A stretch of 64,000 nt of DNA from Sporopachydermia quercuum (Eukaryota; Ascomycota; Sporopachydermiomycetes; Sporopachydermiales; Sporopachydermiaceae). Numbering within the stretch: position 1 is the first letter of the stretch; each line of letters starts with the position of its first letter. The notes beneath the pieces were generated by a model, which searched no databases, was not told where the DNA came from, and worked only from the letters and a program-made list of their open reading frames with translations. A program made the translations under genes and the position numbers. Of the stretch, positions 52,481 through 63,162 are shown in pieces. Location: positions 1 through 64,000 of the forward strand of contig BCGN01000011.1 in the NCBI GenBank assembly GCA_001599295.1. The letters run 5' to 3'.

Positions 52481-53611
52481 TTATTTCTTAACACCAATAT
52501 TAGAGTATAAGAAAACTCCAATAAACACTAAAACAGATCCAATGATAATACCAGAAGAAATAGGGTTTCCAAAGAAGTAGATACTTAATAACAAGGAAAC
52601 AAATTTACGAACGTTCAAAACAATCATTAATGTCAAAGCTGAGGTATTACCAGCTAAGTTATTGACACCTCTAACACAAGCATATTGGGTGAAAGCGTTC
52701 AATACCAAATTGAAGAAACTTTTTGAGAAACTGAGTAAAGGAGCTCCCAGGAAATTGACAGTAACTGTTGGTTCATCAAACCAGACTTCCCAAAATTCAC
52801 CCCAGATAGCTGGTGCAATGATCAAGAACATAGGTAGAGATAGAAAATGCATGAAAAACAAGTTTTCTCTCCAATGCTTGCCGTAGATTCTATAGGTTTG
52901 TTCAACATACAAAGCCATAATAGAAGTCAATACTGCGCTGACGAACAAGATGCCAACACCCAGGAAATAGAGAAAATCATCACTGAAGGTACCAGAATTA
53001 GCAGAAGGATCTACAGCAGGTACATCTCCATTTGCAGCAGCAGCAGCCTTAGCGGCAGCTTCTGCCTTGTTGGATGCTAATGTGGCCATAGTGACACCAA
53101 CAGTAAGTAAAAAGGCAGCGAAAACCTGCCTTAACGTAAATTTCTTACCAACGAAGACACCAACAAGCATAGTGGTGACAGCACCAGATGATCTAAAGAT
53201 GATATGTAATGGTACTGAGATGTGGAATGCAAACACACAGTTATTCAAAACAGATGTAATAAAAAATAACGTGACATTAACAATCCATCTCTTGAGAGGT
53301 ACCTTAGGCTTTCTAATGAACATGAATCCATTTCGGTCAAAGAAGTAGATATAACCTTCAGCTGCTACTAAAATAAATTGAACAAAAGTGATGAGGTTCC
53401 CTGCTGAAGGAACTTTTTTAACGATAGCTTCCAAGGTGAAAATTGATGAACAACATCCACCAAAGACCAATGAGAAAACCAAAATCCATTCTCCTAATGA
53501 TGCTTGAAATGCTGCACCAACTGTTCCTGGTGGTACTGGGGAGTCAGATTTCTTGTCTTGATTTGCCAATGTTGACATCTCAATGTCTTTTTCTTCTTCT
53601 CGGCTTGCCAT
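52481..53611 (-). CDS. YEA4: UDP-N-acetylglucosamine transporter Yea4 (SLC35B4/UAA family)
   Basis: The 376-residue multispanning protein carries UDP-GlcNAc into the ER/Golgi lumen, where it supports chitin and glycan synthesis. The cytosolic N-terminus (1-40) is polar. About ten helices follow, with the family blocks VFGGCCSSIFTLEAIVKKVP, GNLITFVQFILVAAEGYIYF, VPLHIIFRSSGAVTTMLVGV and NTSALTLMIVLNVRKFVSLL, ending SSGIIIGSVLVFIGVFLYSN. An Ala/Asn/Asp-rich loop at about 185-210 is longer than in Saccharomyces Yea4 (342 residues). The end KK could act as a retrieval-type signal. The Kluyveromyces counterpart is Mnn2-2. The gene lies on the same strand as the TMN3- and MNN4-like genes. Confidence 0.93.
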   Translation of the reverse strand: MASREEEKDIEMSTLANQDKKSDSPVPPGTVGAAFQASLGEWILVFSLVFGGCCSSIFTLEAIVKKVPSAGNLITFVQFILVAAEGYIYFFDRNGFMFIRKPKVPLKRWIVNVTLFFITSVLNNCVFAFHISVPLHIIFRSSGAVTTMLVGVFVGKKFTLRQVFAAFLLTVGVTMATLASNKAEAAAKAAAAANGDVPAVDPSANSGTFSDDFLYFLGVGILFVSAVLTSIMALYVEQTYRIYGKHWRENLFFMHFLSLPMFLIIAPAIWGEFWEVWFDEPTVTVNFLGAPLLSFSKSFFNLVLNAFTQYACVRGVNNLAGNTSALTLMIVLNVRKFVSLLLSIYFFGNPISSGIIIGSVLVFIGVFLYSNIGVKK

Positions 53612-55494
53612 ATTTGATGTATTTTCTTTACAACGGTTCAGTCGTTCAATAAGGTCAATAGCTTCTTGAATTCAATTCCAAGTAGTCCTTCTAATTCTTC
53701 CTCAAGGAGCAAGATTCCAGTTTCCAACCCAATTCAACTAAGTCGCGCCAATTCGTGATTCAACAAAACCATAAACCTGAGAAAACAAAGATCTACAACA
53801 AAGGACAATTTAGTTTTCTCATGAACAGGCTTAATGATGAGATGAAGGTTGCAAGTATCAATTAGTAGAGTGTAATTAATAAAGCAACTATAAAGAAAAA
53901 CACAGACACCAGACACCAGACACGTCCAATTCTCAGATTTCCTTTCCCAGCTACGTGGATCTGCAAAAGGGAAGTGTTGTCCCAATTTGTCGTTAACGGA
54001 CAAAGCCAAATTAATGGAATGGACAATCCTGATAAGATGCAAAATTGGTACTGTGTTATTATTATTAAGATGAGGCTAATAATATGAGTGATAGTAGTTT
54101 TTTTCCTTTTTTCTTTTGGTAATGTGGCAATTGGAGATGGGATATAGATAAAGGTAATACTGCTTGATAAAAGATGAGATGATAAAGCATTTTTTTATAA
54201 AGATTATAGAGACAAAACAAGAGACAAACAAGAGACAAAACAAGAGACAAAACAGGTATTATTTTGAGCGGTGAGAGATTTTACAAGGTTTGCGTTACAA
54301 AAAATATTCTGCCTTAGAAACTGAGTGAGATAAAGAAAGCATTGAGGGTGAATAGATCCATAAATATTGACTTAGATACCAAATACTACTTTGGAGGGCT
54401 ATTATAAAATTGAAACTCAATTAACATATTATATATGGAAATATCATATATCGGTATATCAACTAGTATCTAGCGGTATCTAAGGAAACTATACTTATAA
54501 GAGGAGCAAATGATGTGCAAAACAAAAGATATATAACCCCGTAGAGAACAGCTTGAAACAGTGCTTACCTAAGCCATTAAAATAAGCGAGACCAATAAAC
54601 CACCAAAACACTGACAACAAACAGTGGGTCTCAAGTTCTTGTCAAAATGATACATATTCTATGAACCAATCCATAGATAGTCGATACCCAATGACACTCT
54701 GGATGGTTTAACTGTCTTGTACTTTTCACTTCGTTTACTTCTCCCTCTTCCACTCCCTAACAAATCTTCTGTAACCATTACAACTGATAACGGGCGGTGT
54801 ACTGTAACTAAAATCCATCATGTGCTTCATCTTAATGCGCATATACTTACTTGTAGGACAGAACCGGACAGTTCTGAGTACTACATTGACACATCCAATT
54901 GGGATCACCATTTTTTGTCTAAATGGGTGAATGTTCTCATAGATGTGTTATTATATCGTTCTTCATAATTGTAATGATAAGCCAACGAATGAAAAAGGCA
55001 TTGAGCATTTTTTATTCATGCCAAAAAATAAAGCAAATAGAATATAAGATTTTTTTGCTAAGTAGAACTAACAAACTAACTCTTTACTTTGGTGAATCAT
55101 TGGAATGCCTTGTAATGAGACACTTCTTAATTGCACGTGAATATATGGGGAATAAATTATAACATAATCAATAAACCAGCATGAAGTCAAAAATCATTTA
55201 ATAAGGAAGGATTGTCGATAGATAGCAGCATTACTGATAAGCGGAATATACAACTCTTAACATTAATACTTCATGTTTTCACGAAGGAGCTTTTTTGACT
55301 TAACTTTTTGTCTGGTCATTGGGATACTTTGGTCAAGCTTCTACTGCAGGGATCCTTTGACCATTGATTATATTTCTAGGCGATTCTAGTTGATTGGTTT
55401 AATTCAGAGGGAAGGTAAACTTGTGAAGAAAATAGAAAAAGCCTATGCTTGGAAAGAATTCATATCTACCGGTTGAGTAACTTTGATATGAAAT
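53612..55494. other. 1.9-kb divergent promoter region YEA4 / DCAF11-like
   Basis: It contains two short tandem tracts: CAGACAC units at about 53902-53924 and GAGACAAAACAA units at about 54209-54255. A 102-codon minus frame (53734-54042) and an 83-codon plus frame (54717-54968) show no family signal and are not called. Confidence 0.45.
54209..54255. repeat. 12-bp tandem repeat (GAGACAAAACAA)
   Basis: About four copies of a 12-bp unit, one shortened by a base, in the YEA4 upstream region. Confidence 0.8.
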
Positions 55495-57486
55495 ATGGAG
55501 GATATCAAAGCAAGCATCCTAGGTGAAACGAAGGGCTTGTCGTCTCGGAATGACGCTCTTAAGGAGATACTAGTGGACGCAGTTTACGAAAGATTACTAG
55601 GAGCCTTCTTTCCATCCGGAGATGAGGCGGACTCAGATGACAACAAAGAAATCACCACCGAAGAATTAGCGGAAAGAAGGGCTTACATAAATGCACTACC
55701 TTTTATTATGATAATGAACTTTGATGAAGATGTCAAGTATAATGAAGAAATGTTTTACGATCTCAAAAATGATGAATATGCACGGAAACCATTGAGTTTT
55801 GATGAGTTAGAAGAATTTGAAGAATCTATTTCACCTCCTGTTCCTGATACTGGGTTGAAGAGAGCTATGAAAAGAAAAAGATATGTTGATATTGACAACG
55901 TTTTAGCCAGTACGGGTGCATTTGGCCCATGGATCCACCCGATGGAAGCGAATACCTCCTTCGGCGGTAATATGTATTATAGGAGAGACTTCAATCAACT
56001 ACAGTTAAGAAAAACGTTAAGTCCTACTGCTTCTGGTCATAGAAGCCAATTTATGCATGTAAAATCTTTGGATCTCACAACTCCTTTGACTCCCTCTAAT
56101 TTTGGGAGAGTTAAAATTCTTTACGATGATCCAATTTATAACCTCGAATATTCAAAGTCTGGTAAGTGGTTCCTCACAAGCTCTCAAGATTTTTCAAATA
56201 GGCTTTATAAGCAGAAGGACAATGGTGAATACGTTTTTCACGATTCTTTTGTAATGGGCGCTCAACGGTGGACTGTGACAGATAGCAAGATCAGTCCGAA
56301 TGAAGAGCTTATTGCTGCTTCATCACTTGTGCCCGATATCGCAATATTTGCCATTGATGAAATGACTCCTTTCGAAGCAGAAGGAGCCGATAATGCTCCA
56401 ATATCAGAGATTGATGTTACTGGGTTGTTTCCTAATGGTGTTCCTGCCAGTATATACTCTACATCTTCAAGAGACTACAACTATTCGGCTTATCGTATTT
56501 TTGCTCTTGATTTTTCCCCCGATAGTAAAAATATAATCAGTGCAGTGTCAGGTAAAAGGGAAGCTTCCTTGTGTCTAACAGATTTGGCTACTGAGAAAAA
56601 GATTCACGAGTTTAAGAAAGTCCATGGTGTATTTGATGCCAATGCAGTGAAATTTCTTGACCCCACATCGAACAACTTGATTATATCGGCTGGTGATGAT
56701 TCAATGGCTAGACTATGGGATATAAGAATGCCGGGTGGTCCCGTTGGTTCATTTATAGGACATTTCGAAGGTATCATGTCTTTAGACTCCACTGAGTCGG
56801 GAGACTATATATTGACTAATGGTAAAGACGGACTAGCTAAATTATGGGATAGGAGAAAAATGTTCTCTGGTAAAGGACCCCTGATTGCTCGTAGCTATAC
56901 GAATACTAAGTCCATCAGATTTGATTATCGAGATGAGAATGATTCAGTTTCAAATCTGAGATCACACGATTTTAGCAATGAGATACGATCATTTACTGGT
57001 CAAAAGGCATCACGAACACGAAACCAAGCAAAGTTCTCACCGTTAGAAACCACCGGACAGCAGTACATCTGTATTGGTAGTAGCTCGGATGCAGCAAGGA
57101 TTTGGCGCATAGATGGCTACTCGGTTGCCATTTGTTCAGATTCACTTGCCTTCCGAAATGGTGATTGGTCTGCCAGTCTAGCCTTGAACCACACTACTAC
57201 ACCAATGGCTCCACAGTCGTATCCGGTTGATAACGTAGTTGAGCACTACAAGTGTGTTGCATGGCAACCTCAAGGACGTTCACTTACATTGGGTGTTTGC
57301 GATAATACTGTAGGTGCAGTCATCGATTATTCTTTGAATCCCCATTATTGGTATTACAATACTTGGGGGAAAAACTATTATGATAAATATGTCTATGAGC
57401 GGTCGGAATTCAGAGATGATGATGATATCGATACTGATGGTTATAGTTCTGATGAATTTATTGAGGACTATTTTGAAAGGGATTGA
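55495..57486 (+). CDS. DCAF11/WDR23-like WD40 protein
   Basis: The 663-residue protein resembles DCAF11 (WDR23), a substrate receptor of CUL4-DDB1 ubiquitin ligases that in animals controls Nrf-type stress factors. Residues 1-185 are helical and acidic. The WD40 propeller spans about 190-620. Conserved blocks are GRVKILYDDPIYNLEYSKSG, RWTVTDSKISPNEELIAASS, NLIISAGDDSMARLWDIRMP near 400 and DYILTNGKDGLAKLWDRRKM near 445, then FSPLETTGQQYICIGSSSDA. The two LWDIR/LWDRR strands are WDxR boxes of the kind that contact DDB1. The C-terminus is acidic. A role in a ligase is inferred from the family. The stop is 30 bp before a long AAAGGA repeat. Confidence 0.8.
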   Translation: MEDIKASILGETKGLSSRNDALKEILVDAVYERLLGAFFPSGDEADSDDNKEITTEELAERRAYINALPFIMIMNFDEDVKYNEEMFYDLKNDEYARKPLSFDELEEFEESISPPVPDTGLKRAMKRKRYVDIDNVLASTGAFGPWIHPMEANTSFGGNMYYRRDFNQLQLRKTLSPTASGHRSQFMHVKSLDLTTPLTPSNFGRVKILYDDPIYNLEYSKSGKWFLTSSQDFSNRLYKQKDNGEYVFHDSFVMGAQRWTVTDSKISPNEELIAASSLVPDIAIFAIDEMTPFEAEGADNAPISEIDVTGLFPNGVPASIYSTSSRDYNYSAYRIFALDFSPDSKNIISAVSGKREASLCLTDLATEKKIHEFKKVHGVFDANAVKFLDPTSNNLIISAGDDSMARLWDIRMPGGPVGSFIGHFEGIMSLDSTESGDYILTNGKDGLAKLWDRRKMFSGKGPLIARSYTNTKSIRFDYRDENDSVSNLRSHDFSNEIRSFTGQKASRTRNQAKFSPLETTGQQYICIGSSSDAARIWRIDGYSVAICSDSLAFRNGDWSASLALNHTTTPMAPQSYPVDNVVEHYKCVAWQPQGRSLTLGVCDNTVGAVIDYSLNPHYWYYNTWGKNYYDKYVYERSEFRDDDDIDTDGYSSDEFIEDYFERD

Positions 57487-57516
57487 TTGAGTATGACACA
57501 GAGCTTTATAGACTAA

Positions 57517-57916
57517 AGAAAGGAAAAGGAAAAGGAAAAGGAAAAGGAAAAGGAAAAGGAAAAGGAAAAGGAAAAGGAAAAGGAAAAGGANNNNNNNNNN
57601 NNNNNNNNNNNNNNNNNNNNNNNNNNNNNNNNNNNNNNNNNNNNNNNNNNNNNNNNNNNNNNNNNNNNNNNNNNNNNNNNNNNNNNNNNNNNNNNNNNNN
57701 NNNNNNNNNNNNNNNNNNNNNNNNNNNNNNNNNNNNNNNNNNNNNNNNNNNNNNNNNNNNNNNNNNNNNNNNNNNNNNNNNNNNNNNNNNNNNNNNNNNN
57801 NNNNNNNNNNNNNNNNNNNNNNNNNAAAGGAAAAGGAAAAGGAAAAGGAAAAGGAAAAGGAAAAGGAAAAGGAAAAGGAAAAGGAAAAGGAAAAGGAGAA
57901 GGAGAGGGAAAAGAAA
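57517..57916. repeat. (AAAGGA)n hexanucleotide array with an assembly gap
   Basis: Perfect AAAGGA units run from about 57517 to 57590 and from 57826 to about 57900, and decay at 57900-57916. Positions 57591-57825 are 235 N bases. Because the array flanks both sides of the gap, true length is unknown. In one frame it reads Lys-Gly repeats, but this is a by-product of the repeat. Confidence 0.95.
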
Positions 57917-58466
57917 GAATGTCGTTCAAATGGATTGAAGGTAAGGATTAAAGATCATGGATTAATTTTTAGGTGTACGTTATATATATTATTTTGAAGA
58001 ATGGATAAGAAATGGCGAATGAAAGCGTAATAAATAAAGAATTATCAATAGTGCGTATTAATTGATGGATATAGGCATCTTCAGTAGGTCATGTAAAGTG
58101 TGATAACTTTCTTACTGTTGATGATGATAATTTGCTACACCCGGTTTCCCTTAACTCGCAATCTTACAGGTCAGGTCATAAAATGTTTTCAGAAACCATT
58201 TAGTGGTTATTTAATCACACTCTTTTCCTACCCATATATCAAAGAATATTCGAGCAATATAATATAATAAACAATCTAAATTCTTCCAACATAATTATTG
58301 TTATAAGTGAAATACAATCGTATTCAAAAAATAAAGTATGTTTTATACAAACAAACTACAGCGATTGTTGGGAACAGCTAAGTAACAAACAGGCTATAAT
58401 AGCAGCTAATTAAGTGGCAATTTGAATATGAATAATATAAATAGATAGATAAAATTCTTATACTAC

Positions 58467-58513
<47 letters not shown>
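58467..58513. repeat. (AAT)n microsatellite
   Basis: About 15 tandem AAT units in the PER1 upstream region. Confidence 0.95.
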
Positions 58514-59069
58514 GCTAGAAGAAGATTTGATGATATTTAGATAACTAAGAAAAGATAAACAAAAATACATAATTATTGATATTGTAAGCAATAACTTATC
58601 ATCATGGATATCAGCGTTCAAGTTACCAGGGGTTTTCCGAAGATAAAGAATCCCTAAAATACTAACCAGATCCATGTCCCACGTGATAAAGTTCTTTTGC
58701 TCCCTCTCGAGCATATCAACACATAACGTCCGATAACAGACAATATATTACGTATTCAGTAATTATCTTTGTTTCACATTGGGAAGCTCTCTCAAAGATG
58801 CGATTCTTATGAGGAAAGAACTGGAAGTGCACTACATTGTATTATGAACTGTTTATGACTGACTTATTTCAACCATTGTCTCATATTTTAGTTTAAAGCA
58901 TTCAGTTGTCTATTTGATTTATCCTTGGTAAGCCTTTTATTGTCGACAGACTGTGGAAAGTGTAGTGTCTAATGAGAAGCCAATATAGAACCAGTTTGAT
59001 CTTTTTTATACACCAGCTTTTACGAATTGGTAAAAGTGATGAGTAGTTAGACATTGATAATATCAGACA

Positions 59070-60197
59070 ATGAGGTTACCTATAACGACGATTCTGCTTC
59101 TATTAGGAGCAATCAGCTTAACAGAAGCTTCACGAGGCGATAAGTTGACAGAGTTCAAAAATTGCGTCAAGAATTGTATGCATGTTTCCTGCCCCAACGA
59201 GTATGAAGGATCCAAGATATACAAAAAGCTCAAGAAGAAGAATGAGCATTACATACCACAGATTCCGCCTGAGGATCAATTGGAATTTGATGATTTACCT
59301 TTGCCATGGTATTTTAGATTATTCCGATGGTCCTGTGAAGACAATTGTGACTATCAATGCCAGTGGTATGTTACAAATGAAAGAGTATTCAAAGGTAATA
59401 AAGTTGAACAGTTCCACGGGAAATGGCCATTTACTAGATTTTTTGGGATTCAAGAACCCGCATCAATGATTTTCTCAGTTCTCAACTTTATCTCTCATTA
59501 TTGCGGCTACAAACGACTTACTGAGTTGAAAAAGCCTTTTCCTGGAACAGAAACGGACGATGAGATAATGTTATGGTATTATAAAGCAACAGGAGTTGTC
59601 GCTATGAATGCATGGTTATGGTCTACTATATTCCATACTCGAGATTTCAGTTTTACTGAGCATATGGATTATTTTTCCGCTGCACTCACAGTTTTATGGG
59701 GATTAGTGATAGCAGTTATACGTTATTTTCGTTTATATCGTAGCGCAAACCAATTGGCCCGAATAGCTGTGTTGATTATCGCATCTCTTATGTATATCTA
59801 TCATGTGACAAGATTAACCCTTGACTGGAACTACACATACAACATGACAGCTAATGTGGTAGTTGGAATTTTGCAGAACATCACCTGGGTGCTACTATGT
59901 AAAGATAACTATGAAATAACTACAGCTCCAGGAGTAGTTAAGGGTTTACCGGTTGGAAGTAAGTACAGGTTTCTGAATGGGCTCAATAATGTGGAATGGT
60001 CGGTTTTCCCATTTGCCTTGCTAATATCTGTTTCTCTAGGCATGGGACTTGAATTATTTGATTTCTCACCTATATGGTTCATATTTGACGCTCATAGCTT
60101 ATGGCATGCTGCAACAGTTGTCCCTGGGTATTTATTTTATGAGTGGATGGCATGGGATTATAAGTTTATGCTGTATAAAAGAGGTAGAATAGAGTAA
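59070..60197 (+). CDS. PER1: GPI-anchor lipid remodelling protein Per1 (PGAP3)
   Basis: Per1 is an ER membrane protein that removes the sn-2 acyl chain of GPI anchors (phospholipase A2 step), which is needed for lipid remodelling of wall proteins. The 375-residue product (Saccharomyces 357) starts with a signal peptide (residues 1-20, ILLLLGAISLTEAS). A Cys-rich lumenal part follows (FKNCVKNCMHVSCPNEY, RWSCEDNCDYQCQWYVTNER) with the GKWPFTRFFGIQEPASMIFS block. Seven helices follow. Key family residues are visible: NAWLWSTIFHTRDFSFTEHM with the His and Asp of the CREST-type active site, and DAHSLWHAATVVPG near the end. Nearby GPI-type proteins in this window would be its clients. Confidence 0.95.
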   Translation: MRLPITTILLLLGAISLTEASRGDKLTEFKNCVKNCMHVSCPNEYEGSKIYKKLKKKNEHYIPQIPPEDQLEFDDLPLPWYFRLFRWSCEDNCDYQCQWYVTNERVFKGNKVEQFHGKWPFTRFFGIQEPASMIFSVLNFISHYCGYKRLTELKKPFPGTETDDEIMLWYYKATGVVAMNAWLWSTIFHTRDFSFTEHMDYFSAALTVLWGLVIAVIRYFRLYRSANQLARIAVLIIASLMYIYHVTRLTLDWNYTYNMTANVVVGILQNITWVLLCKDNYEITTAPGVVKGLPVGSKYRFLNGLNNVEWSVFPFALLISVSLGMGLELFDFSPIWFIFDAHSLWHAATVVPGYLFYEWMAWDYKFMLYKRGRIE

Positions 60198-60454
60198 ATA
60201 CGATAACAGAAAAGCTTTAAGCATACTAGAGGAACAAGAAACCATGTTCAAATATAATGGAAAGCTTGCAGTCTAAGTATAAATTATATATAATAGATAC
60301 TTAGATTCCATTAACCGTTATTACATTTACCTTCAAGAAACATTGGCACTTGAACTATTGATACATATATGATCCATTGACCTATTATTTGATATTATAC
60401 TACCCATCGCTCTTCCCTTGTATCCATTAACCATCTTTTTTGGTTCTCGATCTC

Positions 60455-61201
60455 TTAATTCATACTTTTGAATTTTGATCGCATCGCTTTAAAGAATGGA
60501 AGCAGTTTTCTTGTTTGATTAAGTTCGGATAGTATCATATTCAACTCATTACTAGGTATTTCAGGACTGCAATATGGAATCGAATAGTCATAACTTGATA
60601 AATCCAAATTAAAAGCGTATACCTTTCCATGATTTATATTGTCAATATTTGTAAATTCGAATCTTAAAATATCAATTGAATTACCGCCAATGATTCTCAA
60701 GCTCAGCAATTGCTCGTAATTTTGCAACTGGGGAGAGTTCATCCGATGATTCGTGTTCAGCTGATTTCTCTTATTATTGTTGGTTTCTTGCTGTTGCTTA
60801 ATTTTGTTGATCAGTTGTTCTATTTGTTGATTTAGCTCTTCCTTATTACTGATCATCTCATTCTTTTTCACGCTTAGTGATTCGACCTGTAAACGAGCCT
60901 TTGAAATCTCTTGTTCTTCTCTCACAATCTCTTTGTTCTGCTCATCTTCCTTGCGACTGTATATTTCTATCTTCTCTATCAAATTCCGACAGTTCTCACT
61001 GTCCGATGCTATTTTGTTGTGGTACGCAGCTGAGGTGTCCAATACGTATTGTCTTTGCTTAGTTATAAATGAATCGAAATGATTTGCAAAAACTTCCATC
61101 CTTGTTTTGACAGGCTCAAACTCCAATAAGGATTTGTCCACACTTGCCAGTGTTTGGCTTTCATTGTTGATAGCTTCCGGAGCATATACTGCGGCTACCA
61201 T
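60455..61201 (-). CDS. SPC25: Kinetochore protein Spc25 (Ndc80 complex)
   Basis: Spc25 pairs with Spc24 at the inner end of the Ndc80 complex and connects it to Mis12 and CENP-T at the kinetochore. The 248-residue product (Saccharomyces 221) has a helical N-terminus, a coiled coil at about residues 65-150, and the globular RWD-like domain at about 158-245. The signature is YEQLLSLRIIGGNSIDILRF, then FTNIDNINHGKVYAFNLDLS and SELNQTRKLLPFFKAMRSKF. The start at 61201 is the first ATG. It converges with PER1 (257 bp apart) and is divergent from ISC1. Confidence 0.9.
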   Translation of the reverse strand: MVAAVYAPEAINNESQTLASVDKSLLEFEPVKTRMEVFANHFDSFITKQRQYVLDTSAAYHNKIASDSENCRNLIEKIEIYSRKEDEQNKEIVREEQEISKARLQVESLSVKKNEMISNKEELNQQIEQLINKIKQQQETNNNKRNQLNTNHRMNSPQLQNYEQLLSLRIIGGNSIDILRFEFTNIDNINHGKVYAFNLDLSSYDYSIPYCSPEIPSNELNMILSELNQTRKLLPFFKAMRSKFKSMN

Positions 61202-63162
61202 CGCTTGTTGATGTATATAATGTGATTGTTGGATAAATCAATTCTTCCGAGCGATTGTGCCCGATTTTTAAACGGTTATTCAATAGCTACAATTTCCAAA
61301 TTGTTGTTACACGGTTTCAATTATCTGTTGATAATCTACTGGGTGTTACCTAGAGGCTTGTATCCGTTGATCCACTTGCACAGAGGTAGAAGAGAGCATT
61401 TGATGTTTTCATGTGAGAAAACTGAAGTCCCAAATTGGAACGATGTAAACATAAATGTGTTTAATGATGAAGTAATCTAAAACAAGTAAAAAGAAATATG
61501 CATGGCAATGCAGAGTGGACTTAACCCATCACACAGATGATGACATTGTGTGACCAAAGAATGACACTTTCGAAAAGGCGGGGGAACATTAATCATAGCA
61601 TACTAAATATACAAGCAGAATATACAAGCAAAGTGTTGAGAGTAAAATTGAGATTTTATGTGAGAAATTTGATGAAAAATTAAATACAAACACCAAGATT
61701 AAAAGGTATTGAAAATTAATCGATGACAGTTATCAGTTGTTTGAAATCTACACATTTTAGTTCCGATTGCGGTAAACAACTCAAATAATTCATGTCATGA
61801 CAATAGTTATTCCGACTACTGAACAAAAAATTACAAGTAGTATGCAAGGATCTCAATTTTGTGACAAGTGTAGCACATATCATTCAAAGTTCATTTCCTG
61901 CAGATAACTAATCTTCAAATCACTTCAATAAAGAGTTGATGACCTTTCAATAATTCATTTTTTACTTTAATCTTACCTTTTTGAATTGTTCGTCTGAGAA
62001 TACCTCCCAACAGAGCATTGGTTGTAAGAAACCACCATATAATAGGTTGGGAGCTATGGTCTTAAGGACTACTTATTAAAGAGGTTCATATACATGGTTA
62101 ATGGTGCCTAATAAGGTTTCTCAATTTACCATATTCTTAATTTGAGTTAATCTTTTTGATGGACTTGGAGATAAATCCCGCTGTGCATTGCATAGACCCA
62201 CGATTATGTTCTCTTGCTGCAAATACCCAGTGTTTTTTTAACTGAAAATTTAATCTATTTATTTTATATTCAAACTAGTAATGATTTTTCTTTCATATAA
62301 TGATAGGGATTCTCCCTATCATTATATGAAAGAAAAATCATAGTGTTGTAAGAAAGTTAATACAATTAAGCTTTCTTTAAACGGTTTCTCTAGTAACCTT
62401 AACCTTAATCACATCATCATTTCCTATTGAAAACCAGTTTCAGTTGTTAAGATCAACCTTTCAGTTTGTCACATTTCTAACCAATTTGTCATCTTTCAAC
62501 AACTCGTGTCATACTCATGAGCTCAACTGTCCTTTTCTATGTTAAACATCTTCCCGCTCTTTTTACCTCCCCTCGTTATATCTTCTGTGTCTGCTTGATT
62601 CTATATTTTATGAAGCATTCTTCTGTTAATGATAAATAATAGATAGTAAGAAATTTCTTCTCGTTATTAGAAATAGTAGCTTTAATAATCTCTCCCTAAG
62701 AACCCAACTCTTTTCTTGAAAGCTGTTAATCATTGCGAACCTGCTGTAAACTACTTCACAAAGGAGTCACATTCATTTGCATTAATAATCCAAGCATAAT
62801 CAGCTATCTGGTACTCAATTTGTACAAATAAACTACAGAAGAAGCTCAACAAAATTAATTGCATTATATAAACGTGTTCTCACATCATATTTGAATGTTC
62901 AACACGTATAACAAGCAATAGCAGCATCATTAATCATATTGATCAAAAACACATAGGGGCAAGATCGGAAACATACTCTAAGGCAATACTAGATGTCTCC
63001 AATCAATTAAAGAAAAGACAACATTTGATAGTATCCAGAGTTCTGGCCACAGGCATACACTAACAGTCAGATTAATCCAAAAAACTACAACAAAATAGGT
63101 ATATTTTATAGATATACTTAACTATAGACACATACTGTTGCACTAAACACAAATAGTCACTA
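61202..63162. other. 2-kb divergent promoter region SPC25 / ISC1
   Basis: It holds the perfect hairpin at 62281-62341 and a repeated ATATACAAGCA at about 61607-61630. An 84-codon plus frame at 61226-61480 has no family signal. No other gene is seen. Confidence 0.5.
62281..62341. repeat. Perfect 29-bp inverted repeat (hairpin, 3-base loop)
   Basis: Arms 62281-62309 and 62313-62341 are exact reverse complements over 29 bp, with TTC between. The arm contains ATGATTTTTCTTTCATATAA and ends TGATAGGGA. No flanking target duplication is visible. Such a near-perfect palindrome is very unlikely by chance, and is either a real cruciform or template-switch product, or a sequencing fold-back. Confidence 0.95.

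Larger units (their letters stand above)
57487..59069. other. Intergenic region DCAF11-like / PER1
   Basis: Besides the AAAGGA array with its gap and the (AAT)n tract, there is a CACGTG at 58681-58686, about 390 bp from PER1, that may be a Cbf1-type site. A minus-strand frame crossing the (AAT)n tract ends in poly-Tyr and is not a gene. Confidence 0.5.

Noticed and set aside
53734-54042. 102-codon minus-strand frame upstream of YEA4
   Set aside because: Mixed composition, no domain, and it overlaps a simple repeat; likely leader or chance.
54790-54802. ACGGGCGGTGTAC, like the conserved 3' part of small-subunit rRNA (complement)
   Set aside because: Only 13 bases agree and the flanks do not resemble rRNA.
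57483-57938. Open frame of Lys-Gly repeats
   Set aside because: It is created by the AAAGGA array and crosses the N gap.
58466-58714. 82-codon minus frame ending in poly-Tyr
   Set aside because: The tail is the (AAT)n microsatellite; the rest has no family signal.
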